The translations under genes were made by a program, and so were the position numbers. Of a stretch of DNA of 64,000 nucleotides, positions 1 to 9,024 are shown in pieces. This DNA comes from CAVYXF01 sp963772335. Lineage in GTDB: Bacteria; Pseudomonadota; Alphaproteobacteria; Rhizobiales; Rhodomicrobiaceae. The notes beneath the pieces were generated by a model. That model worked only from the letters and a program-made list of their open reading frames with translations, ran no database searches and was not told where the DNA came from. Numbering within the stretch: position 1 is the first letter of the stretch; the number at the start of each line of letters is the position of its first letter. The stretch is from positions 930,001-994,000 of the forward strand of contig CAVYXF010000003.1 in the NCBI GenBank assembly GCA_963772335.1. Direction: 5' to 3'.

Positions 1-3000
1 GGCGCGGCGCATCGTTATCGAACGGAGCTGGGTTCGCCTGGGCGGCAGGGTTGAAGCTCACACAATTCCTATATTCCTTCGAAAGCAAAGCTCCCTTGAC
101 GAGAATGCGTCCGCTGATGCTTTCGCCGGGCTTTAAAAGGTCGGTGCCTTTATTAGTCGAGATGCACCCAACCTTGTTGCCAATCTGATTGCAGGCGAAA
201 TCGCCGTCGATCACCGAGATGGTGGTGCCAAGCCCCATCGGCGTGAAGTCTTCCGAGACAACAAACGGGCCGTGTGCGACGTCGTTGCCGACGTTTTTCA
301 AGTTGATGGCGAACGCGCATTGCGGAACGCAAGTCTGCGCCGCGGTGAATTTCTCCGCCCTGAGCAGTGGCCCTTTGACGAGCGGGATGGTCGCGCATTG
401 TTTCTCGCCGCCGGCGAAAGACGCGCAGTTCTTGATCGCCGTGGCGACCGATCCTGAGCCCGGCTTGAAGACCATCGTGATTTCAATGGTCTTACCGGCC
501 GGAATTTTCGCCGGAACGGCGGAGGCGCAGTTTACGTCGTTGCCGTCCTTCTTGCAGAAGACCGGCGCGACGACGCCCTCGACCGAATTCGATTGCGGTA
601 CATTTTCCAAGGTGATGTTGGGAAATGGCGAGCCGTCGGGCGCCGAAACGTGGTCTGTGAACGACAGCGGCCCGTTGAACTCGTTCGGTCCGGGATTGGT
701 GATAGAAATCCTGAACTCGCAACCACCGCCGGTCTCACTGCATGAGGCTGCGACTGGATTTTTGGCGAGCACCAGTTGCTGCGCCTCGGGGCCGGGCTGA
801 GGCTTGGCGTTCGGGTCGAGGCCGACGGTTGCGCATTGATCAGCGGCAGGGGCTTCTGGTTGTGCGCCGGCGGGCGCCCCTGGTTGAACGGGCACGGCAC
901 AATTCCTGAGCTGTTTCACGTCGGCCGGCGTGTTGGGCGTGAATGAGAGCTGGAGATTGATTGATTGCTTCGCAGCGAGTGGGCCGGGATGGGTGCAGGA
1001 GAACGGTGCCGCTTTCGTGCAGGTCCACGGCGCGTTGGGCTCGCCGCTGAGTGCGGCCTGCGGGGCGTCGATCTGATCGTTGATGACGATCGGGCCCTTT
1101 ATCTCGGCGTCAGTGGTGTTGGTCACCGCAATGGTGAAGGCGCAAGGGCCATTGGGAGCGCATTTGGCCGGCCCGGTCTTCTTGGTGGTGATCGGACCCG
1201 TCTGCGCCGGCGCATTGGGATCGAGGGGAATGGTGGCGCAGGACGGAGCTGGCGCGCCTGCGCCGCCGCCGGCATTGGCCTGGTCCCCGGGTACCGGCTC
1301 CGGCAATACGACATTCACCGGCTTATCGAAGGCGATCGAGGCCGACGCCTCCCCGCTCAATGGGCCAAAGGTTACGACAGCTTTATTCGTGACGAAGCCT
1401 GCGGGCCCGCCTTCGCTGGTATCGATCGAGAAAGAGGCTCTGAAACTGACGCTCGCATTCGGTGCAAGCGTGAGTAAATCTTGTGAGCAGTTGAACTCCC
1501 GCCCCTCGGGTTTGCACGTCAAGCCCGCAGGCAATTGCATGCTGGTGGCGTTGTTCTTGGCCTGGGTCTGCGTGCCCACGGTCAGGGTGTCGAAAATCTT
1601 AAGCGGCCCGGTGACGGGCTGCGCCAGCGTATTGGTGAGCTTTACCTCGAACTCGCAGGTGCCCGCGGCCGGCGAACAGGTGGCCGGAATGCCGCGCTTC
1701 TCAACCTTCAGCCCACCGTTGTTGGTTCCCGTGGGAGGCGGAGGCGGCGGTAGCTGTGGGCCAATATCTGCCGGTGCGGGAGGTGCCCCGGGGTTCGCGG
1801 CGGGCCCCCCTTGGACGAGGGCGCAATTCTTCACCTCTTTCACCACTGGCGGCGTATTTGGCGCGAAGGTGAGTTGCAGATCCTCCAGCTTGCCGTTGGC
1901 AGGGACCGGGCCGGGATGGGTGCAGGTGAATGGTGCAGCCTCGGTGCAGGTCCAGGGAGCGGCGGGCAACCCGGTCAGCGTGGCCTGCGGCGCATCGATC
2001 TGTTCGTCGATGACGATGGGACCAGGCACGTCCACGCCGGTGGGGTTGGATACCTCGATCGTGAACGCACAGCCACCATCCGGTGAGCATTTCGCCGCGC
2101 TGGCAGTCTTCCTAACGACGATTGACCCGTTCGTCGTGCCGCCTTCAACGTCGGGGAATTGGGTGTTTCCGCCGCCCCCTTCCTGTTCAGCAACCGGGGG
2201 CAAATTCGCAGGGCCACCTTCTCCGGCAACGGGAGGTAAGATAGGCACGCCGCTCTCTCCGGCAACAGGCGGGGCTCCCTCGGCCACGGCAGGGAAATTA
2301 CGAGCCGAGCAGTCCTGAAGGACCGCAACTCCGCCGACCAAGCCACGTGCCTGAGCATCGTCCTGGCGCTCATCCCAGTTGACGAACACGCTTTGCGATG
2401 GAGGAACGTACCCTGGCAGTACTAAACCGGTATCATTGATCTGCAGACCGTGCGCCGCGCGATTGGATCCCAGGGCATCAGCTGAGACGACAATTTTGCC
2501 GTAACAGGACGCCAGATCGATGCTGCCGTCCGGCTTATAGGCGTATTGAAGTGCCAAGCCGCCATTTGAGACGCGGTGGTCTGGCGCTTCGCCGGTGGCG
2601 TATTCCTGCGGTTCCGCCGTCCATAGCGCAGGGCCGGCGGTGGCGTCACTTTGCGGCGTGTATCGCAGCACCTGCGAGGGACCAGCGTCAACAAAGTGCG
2701 AATAGTCCTGAGGACTTGCGACATCACCGCGCTGAGCCAGGATCATGTGACCTCCGCCGTCGAAGACGATGCTCTTGACGGGGTAGGGTCTCTCGCTCTC
2801 GACCGCGGTCTCGAGGTGCGGCGCGCCAGAGAAGGCGCCGTTCGGCCCAAGGCCGATGGACCAAATCTGCGGTCCATCGGCAACCGCGTAATAGAGGCGT
2901 CCACTATGCACCGCGAGCGCATCGATCCGCCGCTCGGCGGGTGTGAAGCCCCAGCTTTCCGGCTTCGTACTGTCGAAATCCGGAGACGTCATATCCATGC

Positions 3001-3979
3001 GCTTGCCGTCGTCGGGAACGGGCGGCTTTTGCATCAGCGGGCGCCCGTCCACACCATGATCGAAGACGGCGATGTCTGTCGTGGGAGAGGCCAAGCTCAG
3101 AGCGTGAATGAGGCCGGTATCCAAGTCGGACACGTACAAGGTCCGGCTGGCCGGATCGACAGCCAGGCCGCCGAGGCCCGGCCCTGGGTTGGATTTTCCA
3201 TCCGTACTGACGTTGGCGAAGACCCGGATGTTTCCGGTGGCACCGTCGATCTTGTAGATCGTGCCGGGACCACTCCCCGGGAGCCCGCCGAACTGCCCGG
3301 GCATCAACATTGCGTCCGGCGCGCCTTTGGTGAGGCGGTCGGGCTTGCCGTCCCCGTCCCGGTCAGGCCCCATGATCTGAATACCAAAAGCCGAGCTGGC
3401 GGCAGCGTACAAGTCCGGCGTCGCGCCTGCGCTATCCAGCGGCTTATCGAAAATCAGCGCAAAGACGTGCCCGATGTCCTGCGCCTTGGCTTGGAAATTT
3501 GTTGACGGATGAACGAATTGCCCGGCCAGCACAGTGCTCTGACTAACGGCGTCATAGATGCGCAGAGTGACGCCATCTGTATCGATGACCGTCTTGGAAA
3601 CAGGGTCAACGCCAGGTGCCAAACTCTCGTTTTGGAGCTTCGTCCCGGCAAAACCGGAAACCGCAATGTCGCCAGGCTGAAACGTCGCACCCGCCGCGGG
3701 TGCGTTGCCTGGCGCCGGCGCATCACCTGCCACGGGAGGGAACTCGTTGGCCGTAGCACCCTCGACCGGTGGCAGGGTATCCTCGGCAGCGAGAGGCAGG
3801 ACGACAAGGTTGACGAGGGCCGCAGCAAGGATCGATAGCAACCCGAGATGCTTTACCGCCTTGCGCCCGCCGCGATGTGCAGCAGGGTGCCTCAGTTCCG
3901 ATCCGGAGTTGGAAGGGCGACAGCCAGAGCTCCCTCCGGCTAATCCTCGGGACCGCTCCCAAAACGCGCTAAGCTTCAT
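1..3979 (-). CDS. Large secreted protein: beta-propeller-like region plus DUF11-like Cys repeats (3' end outside window)
   Basis: An open frame runs leftward from ATG 3979 (GGACGG a few bases upstream) past the window edge, so at least 1,326 residues are present without a stop. A hydrophobic stretch at about residues 45-65 (LLSILAAALVNLVVLPLAAE) reads as a signal peptide behind an unusually long N-terminus. Residues about 95-560 contain NHL/SMP30-like text (GLGGLAVDPASRTLYVSD) and a DRDGDGKPD calcium-loop-like motif. From about residue 620 a module recurs at roughly 628, 764, 936, 1077 and 1212; each opens with a C-x-P-x-G-x-C-x-F-x-I pattern followed by an Asn. Two modules are close copies (both contain APWTC, CTHPGP and FxPNTP). 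The layout resembles surface proteins with DUF11/CARDB-type repeats. It is probably exported or surface bound; function unknown. Rightward ORFs in this region are mirror frames of this gene. Confidence 0.8.
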   Translation of the reverse strand, partial: MKLSAFWERSRGLAGGSSGCRPSNSGSELRHPAAHRGGRKAVKHLGLLSILAAALVNLVVLPLAAEDTLPPVEGATANEFPPVAGDAPAPGNAPAAGATFQPGDIAVSGFAGTKLQNESLAPGVDPVSKTVIDTDGVTLRIYDAVSQSTVLAGQFVHPSTNFQAKAQDIGHVFALIFDKPLDSAGATPDLYAAASSAFGIQIMGPDRDGDGKPDRLTKGAPDAMLMPGQFGGLPGSGPGTIYKIDGATGNIRVFANVSTDGKSNPGPGLGGLAVDPASRTLYVSDLDTGLIHALSLASPTTDIAVFDHGVDGRPLMQKPPVPDDGKRMDMTSPDFDSTKPESWGFTPAERRIDALAVHSGRLYYAVADGPQIWSIGLGPNGAFSGAPHLETAVESERPYPVKSIVFDGGGHMILAQRGDVASPQDYSHFVDAGPSQVLRYTPQSDATAGPALWTAEPQEYATGEAPDHRVSNGGLALQYAYKPDGSIDLASCYGKIVVSADALGSNRAAHGLQINDTGLVLPGYVPPSQSVFVNWDERQDDAQARGLVGGVAVLQDCSARNFPAVAEGAPPVAGESGVPILPPVAGEGGPANLPPVAEQEGGGGNTQFPDVEGGTTNGSIVVRKTASAAKCSPDGGCAFTIEVSNPTGVDVPGPIVIDEQIDAPQATLTGLPAAPWTCTEAAPFTCTHPGPVPANGKLEDLQLTFAPNTPPVVKEVKNCALVQGGPAANPGAPPAPADIGPQLPPPPPPTGTNNGGLKVEKRGIPATCSPAAGTCEFEVKLTNTLAQPVTGPLKIFDTLTVGTQTQAKNNATSMQLPAGLTCKPEGREFNCSQDLLTLAPNASVSFRASFSIDTSEGGPAGFVTNKAVVTFGPLSGEASASIAFDKPVNVVLPEPVPGDQANAGGGAGAPAPSCATIPLDPNAPAQTGPITTKKTGPAKCAPNGPCAFTIAVTNTTDAEIKGPIVINDQIDAPQAALSGEPNAPWTCTKAAPFSCTHPGPLAAKQSINLQLSFTPNTPADVKQLRNCAVPVQPGAPAGAQPEAPAADQCATVGLDPNAKPQPGPEAQQLVLAKNPVAASCSETGGGCEFRISITNPGPNEFNGPLSFTDHVSAPDGSPFPNITLENVPQSNSVEGVVAPVFCKKDGNDVNCASAVPAKIPAGKTIEITMVFKPGSGSVATAIKNCASFAGGEKQCATIPLVKGPLLRAEKFTAAQTCVPQCAFAINLKNVGNDVAHGPFVVSEDFTPMGLGTTISVIDGDFACNQIGNKVGCISTNKGTDLLKPGESISGRILVKGALLSKEYRNCVSFNPAAQANPAPFDNDAPR

Positions 3980-4647
3980 CTCCACCGTCCGCAACTGACT
4001 GTCGACAAGATAGCGATGGCACAATCTGGTAAACAGGACATCCACTGGATGGTGGATACTGAAGCGCTCCGGGTTTACCGCAGACTCGATTTCCAAGTCG
4101 ACGCGAGCTTTCCGTTAGTCGCTCGCGAGCTTGTCTCGACAAATAGGCTCCGCCTAATTGCCATGAGGGTGCATCTAACGGCAGCTCATCGCGGAGCGTT
4201 GGAAAATGCCAGCTTTCCACAGGCGAAGACCGTAAATCGCCAAACGAGAATACTTGCGGTACGAAGGAATAACCCTTAATATTCAGTATTTTAGCAGCTT
4301 CTACACAGGCAATTCGGGCTGTTTGGGGATTCAGGTGGTTGCAATAGAAACTGAAGTCATTTCAGATCTTATTGGCGAAATTTACGAGTGCATTCTCCGA
4401 CCAAACAATTGGGAACGGGTCATCGCCTTGCGCTGCGACAGGCCTCTTTCAACCGCGGCAACCACCGCTCGCGAATAGGGTTTGCTCATCCATGCTAGCC
4501 TCCACTCCAGCCAGCACGTCGATTTAGCTTAAATTTATTCCGCTCTAAGGACAAAAGGGAAGCTATGGGTTCACGTTCTCGCGCTGCATGACTGCTCCCG
4601 TTCGCTGATTTCCGGGTTGCGCACGGTCTCGACCGCGATCACCACAG
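3980..4647. other. Intergenic, no gene supported
   Basis: Between two leftward genes. It is more AT-rich than its surroundings, and short open frames here have no recognisable product and no convincing ribosome binding site. The promoter of the large secreted protein should lie just right of 3980, but no clear boxes were seen. Confidence 0.5.
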
Positions 4648-5898
4648 TCAATCGACAATTCCCGCTGTCTCGACTACCGCATGGAACAGCACATCCGCGC
4701 CGGCGGCGGCCCATTCCTTCGAGATTTCTTCTGCCTCATTGTGCGACAGGCCGCCGATGCAGGGGCACATCACCATCGCGGTCGGGGCGACGCGATTGAT
4801 CCAGCAGGCGTCATGGCCGGCGCCGGAGACGATGTCGCGGTGCGAGTAGCCGAGCCGGTCAGCCGCGTCGCGGATCGCCTGGACGCAACCGGCGTCGAAG
4901 GTCACCGGATCGAAATGCCCGGTGACCACGATCTCGATCTTGAGACCCAGCTCTTCAGCGATTTTCGGTGCCTCCGCTTCCAGCCGCGCCTTCATGCCGT
5001 CGAGCTTAGCCTTGTCCGGGGAGCGAAAATCGACGGTGAACACCGTTTTGCCGGCGATGACGTTGCGCGAGTTCGGATAGACTTCCATATGGCCGATCGC
5101 GCCGACCGCATCCGATTGATTGTCCATCGCGATCTTGTGTACCAGCTCGGTGATTCGCGCCATGCCCAGGCCAGCATTCATCCGCATCTTCATCGGCGTC
5201 GAGCCGGTATGCGCGTCGCGGCCGATCAGCGTGATCTGCAGCCACCACAGGCCCTGGCCGTGCGTCACGACGCCGATATCCTTGCCCTCGGCTTCGAGGA
5301 TCGGTCCCTGCTCGATATGCAGCTCAAAGAAGGCGTGGATCTTCCGCGCGCCGACTTTCTCGGGGCCTTTCCAGCCGATCCGCTCCAGCTCGTCGCCGAA
5401 ACGCAGACCCTTGGCGTCCTTCCGGTCATAGGCCCAGTCGCGGTCGTAGATGCCAGCAAACACGCCGGACGCGACCATGGCCGGCGCGAACCGCGTGCCT
5501 TCCTCATTGGTCCAGTTGGTGACGACGATGGGATGCGTGGTCTGGATGTCGAGATCGTTCAGCGTACGGATGACTTCGAGCCCGCCAAGCACGCCCAGAA
5601 TGCCGTCATAGCGCCCGCCCGTGGGCTGCGTATCGAGATGGCTGCCGACATAGACGGGCAGCGCCTCCGGATCGGTGCCTTTGCGCGTTCCGAACATGGT
5701 GCCCATCTCGTCGACGCCTATTTCGAGCCCCGCCTCGTCGCACCATTTCTGGAAAAGCTTGCGGCCCTCGCCGTCCTCGTCGGTCAGCGTCTGGCGGTTG
5801 TTACCGCCGGCGACGCCCGGCCCGATCTTCGCCATTTCGTGGATTGAATCCCAGAGACGGTCGGCATTGATACGAAGGTTTTCTCCGGGCGCCGTCAC
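4648..5898 (-). CDS. M20-family Zn hydrolase, N-carbamoyl-L-amino-acid hydrolase / beta-ureidopropionase type
   Basis: A 416-residue protein of the M20 hydantoinase/carbamoylase family, which removes an N-carbamoyl (or related amide) group from amino-acid-like substrates with two metal ions. Visible metal-site motifs are GSHLDTQPTGGRYDG (His about 87, Asp about 98), NEEGTRF (Glu 132-133), HIEQG (His about 194) and the late H in SGAGHDACW. The frame stays open 122 codons upstream to 6264, but that extension is unlike the family. The GTG at 5898 has GAGGTG seven bases before it and gives the normal family length, so I take it as the start. It diverges from a sigma-54-driven uptake and amidase operon, suggesting it finishes degradation of the imported compound. 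The exact substrate cannot be told from sequence. Confidence 0.85.
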   Translation of the reverse strand: MTAPGENLRINADRLWDSIHEMAKIGPGVAGGNNRQTLTDEDGEGRKLFQKWCDEAGLEIGVDEMGTMFGTRKGTDPEALPVYVGSHLDTQPTGGRYDGILGVLGGLEVIRTLNDLDIQTTHPIVVTNWTNEEGTRFAPAMVASGVFAGIYDRDWAYDRKDAKGLRFGDELERIGWKGPEKVGARKIHAFFELHIEQGPILEAEGKDIGVVTHGQGLWWLQITLIGRDAHTGSTPMKMRMNAGLGMARITELVHKIAMDNQSDAVGAIGHMEVYPNSRNVIAGKTVFTVDFRSPDKAKLDGMKARLEAEAPKIAEELGLKIEIVVTGHFDPVTFDAGCVQAIRDAADRLGYSHRDIVSGAGHDACWINRVAPTAMVMCPCIGGLSHNEAEEISKEWAAAGADVLFHAVVETAGIVD

Positions 5899-6805
5899 TA
5901 TGATCACCTCAACGGCATCTGCCGCCGGACCCGCCGCCGCCCGAGGAATGCCACATGGCCGAGCGGTGCGTACGTACAGAATTTTGACCAGTTCGACAAA
6001 TCGTAGCACTGGTACCTTGGCCGTCAACGGCATAGCGCGGCGCAACAAGGGACTGCGCCGGGCGTTTGCCGAGGCATTCCGCGTCAAGCTGACCAACAAG
6101 GAGGCGGCGGAGGAGATCGCTGCGCTATGGAACACTGTGAAGAGGATCGCGCAACGAACGACGAGATTGGCAACGCCTCCGACGTGCTCGGCGACACCGC
6201 GGATTTCGGCGACGTCTCCGAACAAATCTGACAATCCGGTCACGGTCGTTCGGCTGCCGGCCAACTTCGACTGACCCTGAGCAAGTCACCGCCGCAGGCA
6301 CATTGTAGGCTGGACGGCACGCTATCTCGGCCGACGTTCGGTCATTCCTTGTGACCAAATTCCTATTCTTGCCTTGCCAGGTACGAGGGATCTGCGGCTC
6401 CTCTTGCAAGGTCTGTGTATGCGCTGGAATGCCGGGAAACAGGGCGCCGCAGCAGACTTGTTGGTTGAACGATCTTTGCCGTTGCGTTTCCTGCGGAAGC
6501 AAGACTGGCGGGATGCCGCCTCTCCCGACGGCGGCATCTCAGTGGTGGTGCAAGCGTACTGGCACGTGCAGTGTTTCTCAGGTAGAGTATTTTGCTCACA
6601 AAAAGAGCACATGATGGCGCGGTTCCGGCCCTGGGTATCAACATGGCCTCGGTTGCCTACGATGCCCACCGCGTCTGGCCCGTACGCCAATACAAAGCAA
6701 TTTGAGATAGAAGGATCCGGCCAGGAGTTGGGGACGCCATGCGCAATGAATAACCAAATAAGGATTATTCAGCTGCCCTGAGTGTTCAATCAGACCCGCT
6801 TCTCA
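5899..6805. other. Divergent intergenic region
   Basis: About 900 bases between the carbamoylase and the transporter operon. Its right edge holds the sigma-54 promoter. Upstream open frames on both strands have no recognisable product. The region should carry the enhancer site for the sigma-54 activator, but I could not identify a convincing NtrC dyad. Confidence 0.45.
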
Positions 6806-6822
6806 TTGGCACGGCCTTTGCT
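6806..6822 (+). promoter_or_regulatory. Sigma-54 (RpoN) -24/-12 promoter
   Basis: TTGGCACG-GCCT-TTGCT matches the consensus YTGGCACG-N4-TTGCW at every position, with the exact four-base spacer. It predicts a transcript start near 6833, about 25 bases before the ATG at 6857, leaving room for the GAGGG ribosome site. Sigma-54 control fits a nitrogen-source uptake operon and implies an NtrC-type activator bound upstream. Confidence 0.85.
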
Positions 6823-6856
6823 AATCGCCTGCTATCAGGCGTGTTGAGGGTTGGAC

Positions 6857-8026
6857 ATGAGTTATCTCGCTTCCGGATTGCGTCGCTGTGGCTTAATCGC
6901 CGGGCTGACGCTCTTTTCGTGCATGGGGGCTCAGGCGCAAGATGTCATAAAAATCGGTATTCCGACCGGCCTTTCGGGCGCGAACAGCGTCGTTGCGCCG
7001 TCGGTTGTGCAGTCCGCCGAGCTGGCCGTGGACGAGATCAACGCGGCCGGGGGTATTCTCGGCAAGAAGGTCGTGCTGGAGGTTGCCGATGACGGCTCGG
7101 GCGCAGCCGGCGCGCAGAAGGCGGCAAACTCGCTGATCTTCCAGAAAAAAGCGAATGTGCTGATTTCGATGCAGACGAGCGCCGCGCGCAACGGCATGCT
7201 GCCGATCGTGACGCGCGGCAAGGTGCCTTACATTTACACCTCCCTGTACGAGGGCCGCTCCTGCAATAAGTACCTCTATGTCGACGCCCCGGTCCCGGAG
7301 CAGATGGTCGGCCCGATCGTCGATCACTTTATGGACGCATTCAACGCCAAGACCTTCTTCCTCGTTGGAAGCGACTATGCGTTCGGCCGCGGCATGCTTG
7401 CTTTCACCAAGGAGTACATCGAGAAGAAGGGCGGCAAGGTCGTCGGTGATGAGTATCAGCCAATGGATGCAACCGACTGGACCGCGATCATTTCCAAGAT
7501 GCGGAGTGCCAATCCCGATGCGGTGGTGTTCTCGACGGCCGGCGGTGCGCCAAACGTAACGCTGCAGAAACAATTCAAGGCGGCGGGCATGACGGCCCAT
7601 GTCGGCAATTTGAGCGTGGACGAAGGCACTGCCAAGAGCATGGCGGCTGATGCGGAAGGCATTTTCATCACCGCTTCCTTCCTGACCAATATTGACACGC
7701 CAGCGAACAAGAAGTTCATGGCGGCGATGAAGGCGAAATTCGGCGACAAGCTGCTCACGCCCAACGATCTGTCCGTGCCGGAATACGACGCGGTCTATCT
7801 TTACAAGGCGGCCGTCGAGAAGGCGAAGTCGACGGACGCGGAACAGGTGATCAAGGCGCTTGCCGAGGTGTCCTTTGACGGCCCGCGCGGCACCGTGCAG
7901 ATGAACGACCAGCGCCACGCGCCGCTCAGCATGTATCTCGGCCAGGTGCAGGCGGACGGCTCCGTGAAGATCGTGAAGACGTTCCCGAACGTTGACCCTG
8001 GCGACCAGTGTCCAAAGCTTCAGTAG
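6857..8026 (+). CDS. Periplasmic substrate-binding protein of a LivHMGF-type ABC transporter
   Basis: A protein of about 389 residues with a signal peptide (basic start, CGLIAGLTLFSCMGAQAQ) and the type-I periplasmic-binding fold of the LivK/UrtA/AmiC group (IKIGIPTGLSG at the mature N-terminus, AVDEINAAGGILGK). GAGGG sits six bases before ATG 6857; a TTG two codons earlier is less likely. It is the first gene of an operon with two permease and two ATPase domains. UrtA/AmiC relatives bind urea, amides or branched-chain amino acids. The downstream amidase and nitrilase suggest an amide- or ureide-like ligand, which is inference. A strong hairpin follows the stop codon and may keep expression of this protein above that of the membrane genes. 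Confidence 0.9.
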   Translation: MSYLASGLRRCGLIAGLTLFSCMGAQAQDVIKIGIPTGLSGANSVVAPSVVQSAELAVDEINAAGGILGKKVVLEVADDGSGAAGAQKAANSLIFQKKANVLISMQTSAARNGMLPIVTRGKVPYIYTSLYEGRSCNKYLYVDAPVPEQMVGPIVDHFMDAFNAKTFFLVGSDYAFGRGMLAFTKEYIEKKGGKVVGDEYQPMDATDWTAIISKMRSANPDAVVFSTAGGAPNVTLQKQFKAAGMTAHVGNLSVDEGTAKSMAADAEGIFITASFLTNIDTPANKKFMAAMKAKFGDKLLTPNDLSVPEYDAVYLYKAAVEKAKSTDAEQVIKALAEVSFDGPRGTVQMNDQRHAPLSMYLGQVQADGSVKIVKTFPNVDPGDQCPKLQ

Positions 8027-8050
8027 AAGGCAAACGCGTCCCCTCCGACA

Positions 8051-8084
8051 GCATCCCGGACGGCCGCAGGCCGATCCGGGATGC
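8051..8084 (+). promoter_or_regulatory. Strong intercistronic hairpin after the binding-protein gene
   Basis: GCATCCCGGA at 8051-8060 pairs perfectly with TCCGGGATGC at 8075-8084. Inside, CGGCC and GGCCG extend the stem around a GCA loop with one bulge, giving about 15 base pairs. There is no following T-run, so it is more likely an RNA-stabilising or partial-attenuation element than a full terminator. It lies in the 161-base gap between the binding-protein and permease genes. It could also be a dispersed palindromic repeat; no second copy was noticed in the window. Confidence 0.6.
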
Positions 8085-8187
8085 ATCAGCTTCTCTGCAA
8101 GTCGTGCCGGGCGGTGAAGTTCGCGAGATCCCTGCTGAAGGCCGGGGCGACAGAACGCTGAGGCGGATTGCCGATGAGTCAGCCGCA

Positions 8188-9024
8188 ATGACCGCACTCG
8201 CCCTGGACATCGTGACCACTGCCGCGATCCTGTTCGCAGTCGCCTCCGGACTCCTCGTTATCCTCGGCGTTCTGAAGATCGTGAATTTCGCCCATGGCGG
8301 CTTTCTCACGGTCGGCGGCTATTCGGCGCTTGTCGTGACGCAGCTCGGCTGGAGCCCATGGCTCGCCTATCCTGCCGCTTTCCTGGCGGGCCTGGTCCTT
8401 GGCGGCGTCATCGAACGCTTCATCATACGCCCGCTCTATGATCGCCCGCTCGACGCCATTCTCGCCACCTGGGGCCTCGGCATCATCATCGGCCAGCTGA
8501 TCACCATCGCCTTTGGCCGCGAAATCCAGTTCGTTCAGACGCCGATCGCCGGCGCGACGAGCGTGCTCGGCGAGACGTATTCGCTTTACCGGCTGTTCCT
8601 GATCCTGGCAGCTGCGCTCGTCGCAGGTGGGATCGCTGCGCTGTTCAGCGCCACCCGGCTTGGCCTGGAGGCGCGGGCGGTGATTATGAACGAGCCGCTT
8701 GCGCGTGGGCTCGGCATCAATAGTGCCTATGTCCGCTTAGTTACCTTCTGCGTCGGCGCGGGGCTTGCTAGCCTCGCCGGCGCGCTGATCACGCCGCTCT
8801 CCAGCGTCGACCCGAATATGGGCGTTCCCTGGCTGGTGAACGCCTTCATGCTGGTATTGGTATCGTCGGTATCGCTACTCAGCCTAGCCATGGCAGCCAT
8901 CACGCTCGGAGGCGCACAGGTGCTGGTCAGCACCTTCGTCAGTCCCGTTATCGGCGGCCTGACTATCGTCGTGCTGGCCGCACTCCTGTTGCGCATCCGA
9001 CCGGCGGGCTTTGGCCATGACTGA
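8188..9024 (+). CDS. livH: Branched-chain amino acid/amide-type ABC permease, LivH/UrtB family
   Basis: A 278-residue inner-membrane protein with about eight hydrophobic segments and the family signature NFAHGGFLTVGGYSALVV near the N-terminus. It should form half of the membrane channel for the upstream binding protein. The frame is open 60 codons further upstream, but that text is unlike any permease; ATG 8188 gives the normal family start. The 3' end overlaps the next gene (ATGACTGA at 9017-9024), implying translational coupling. Confidence 0.9.
   Translation: MTALALDIVTTAAILFAVASGLLVILGVLKIVNFAHGGFLTVGGYSALVVTQLGWSPWLAYPAAFLAGLVLGGVIERFIIRPLYDRPLDAILATWGLGIIIGQLITIAFGREIQFVQTPIAGATSVLGETYSLYRLFLILAAALVAGGIAALFSATRLGLEARAVIMNEPLARGLGINSAYVRLVTFCVGAGLASLAGALITPLSSVDPNMGVPWLVNAFMLVLVSSVSLLSLAMAAITLGGAQVLVSTFVSPVIGGLTIVVLAALLLRIRPAGFGHD

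Noticed and set aside
1080..2318. Long rightward open frame (412 codons)
   Set aside because: It is a mirror frame of the large leftward secreted-protein gene, whose repeats, Cys pairs and signal peptide are clear; this frame is low-complexity.
4681..5847. Rightward frame of 388 codons
   Set aside because: Antisense to the M20 hydrolase, which has all metal-site motifs and a good ribosome site.
5899..6264. 122-codon upstream extension of the M20 hydrolase
   Set aside because: Composition is unlike the family and a good ribosome site lies before GTG 5898.
6540..6570. TGCA-rich partial dyad considered as an NtrC enhancer site
   Set aside because: Match to TGCACC-N5-GGTGCA is too poor to support.
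6893..8197. Leftward frame of 434 codons
   Set aside because: Antisense to the binding-protein gene; Arg/His-rich composition typical of mirror frames in GC-rich DNA.
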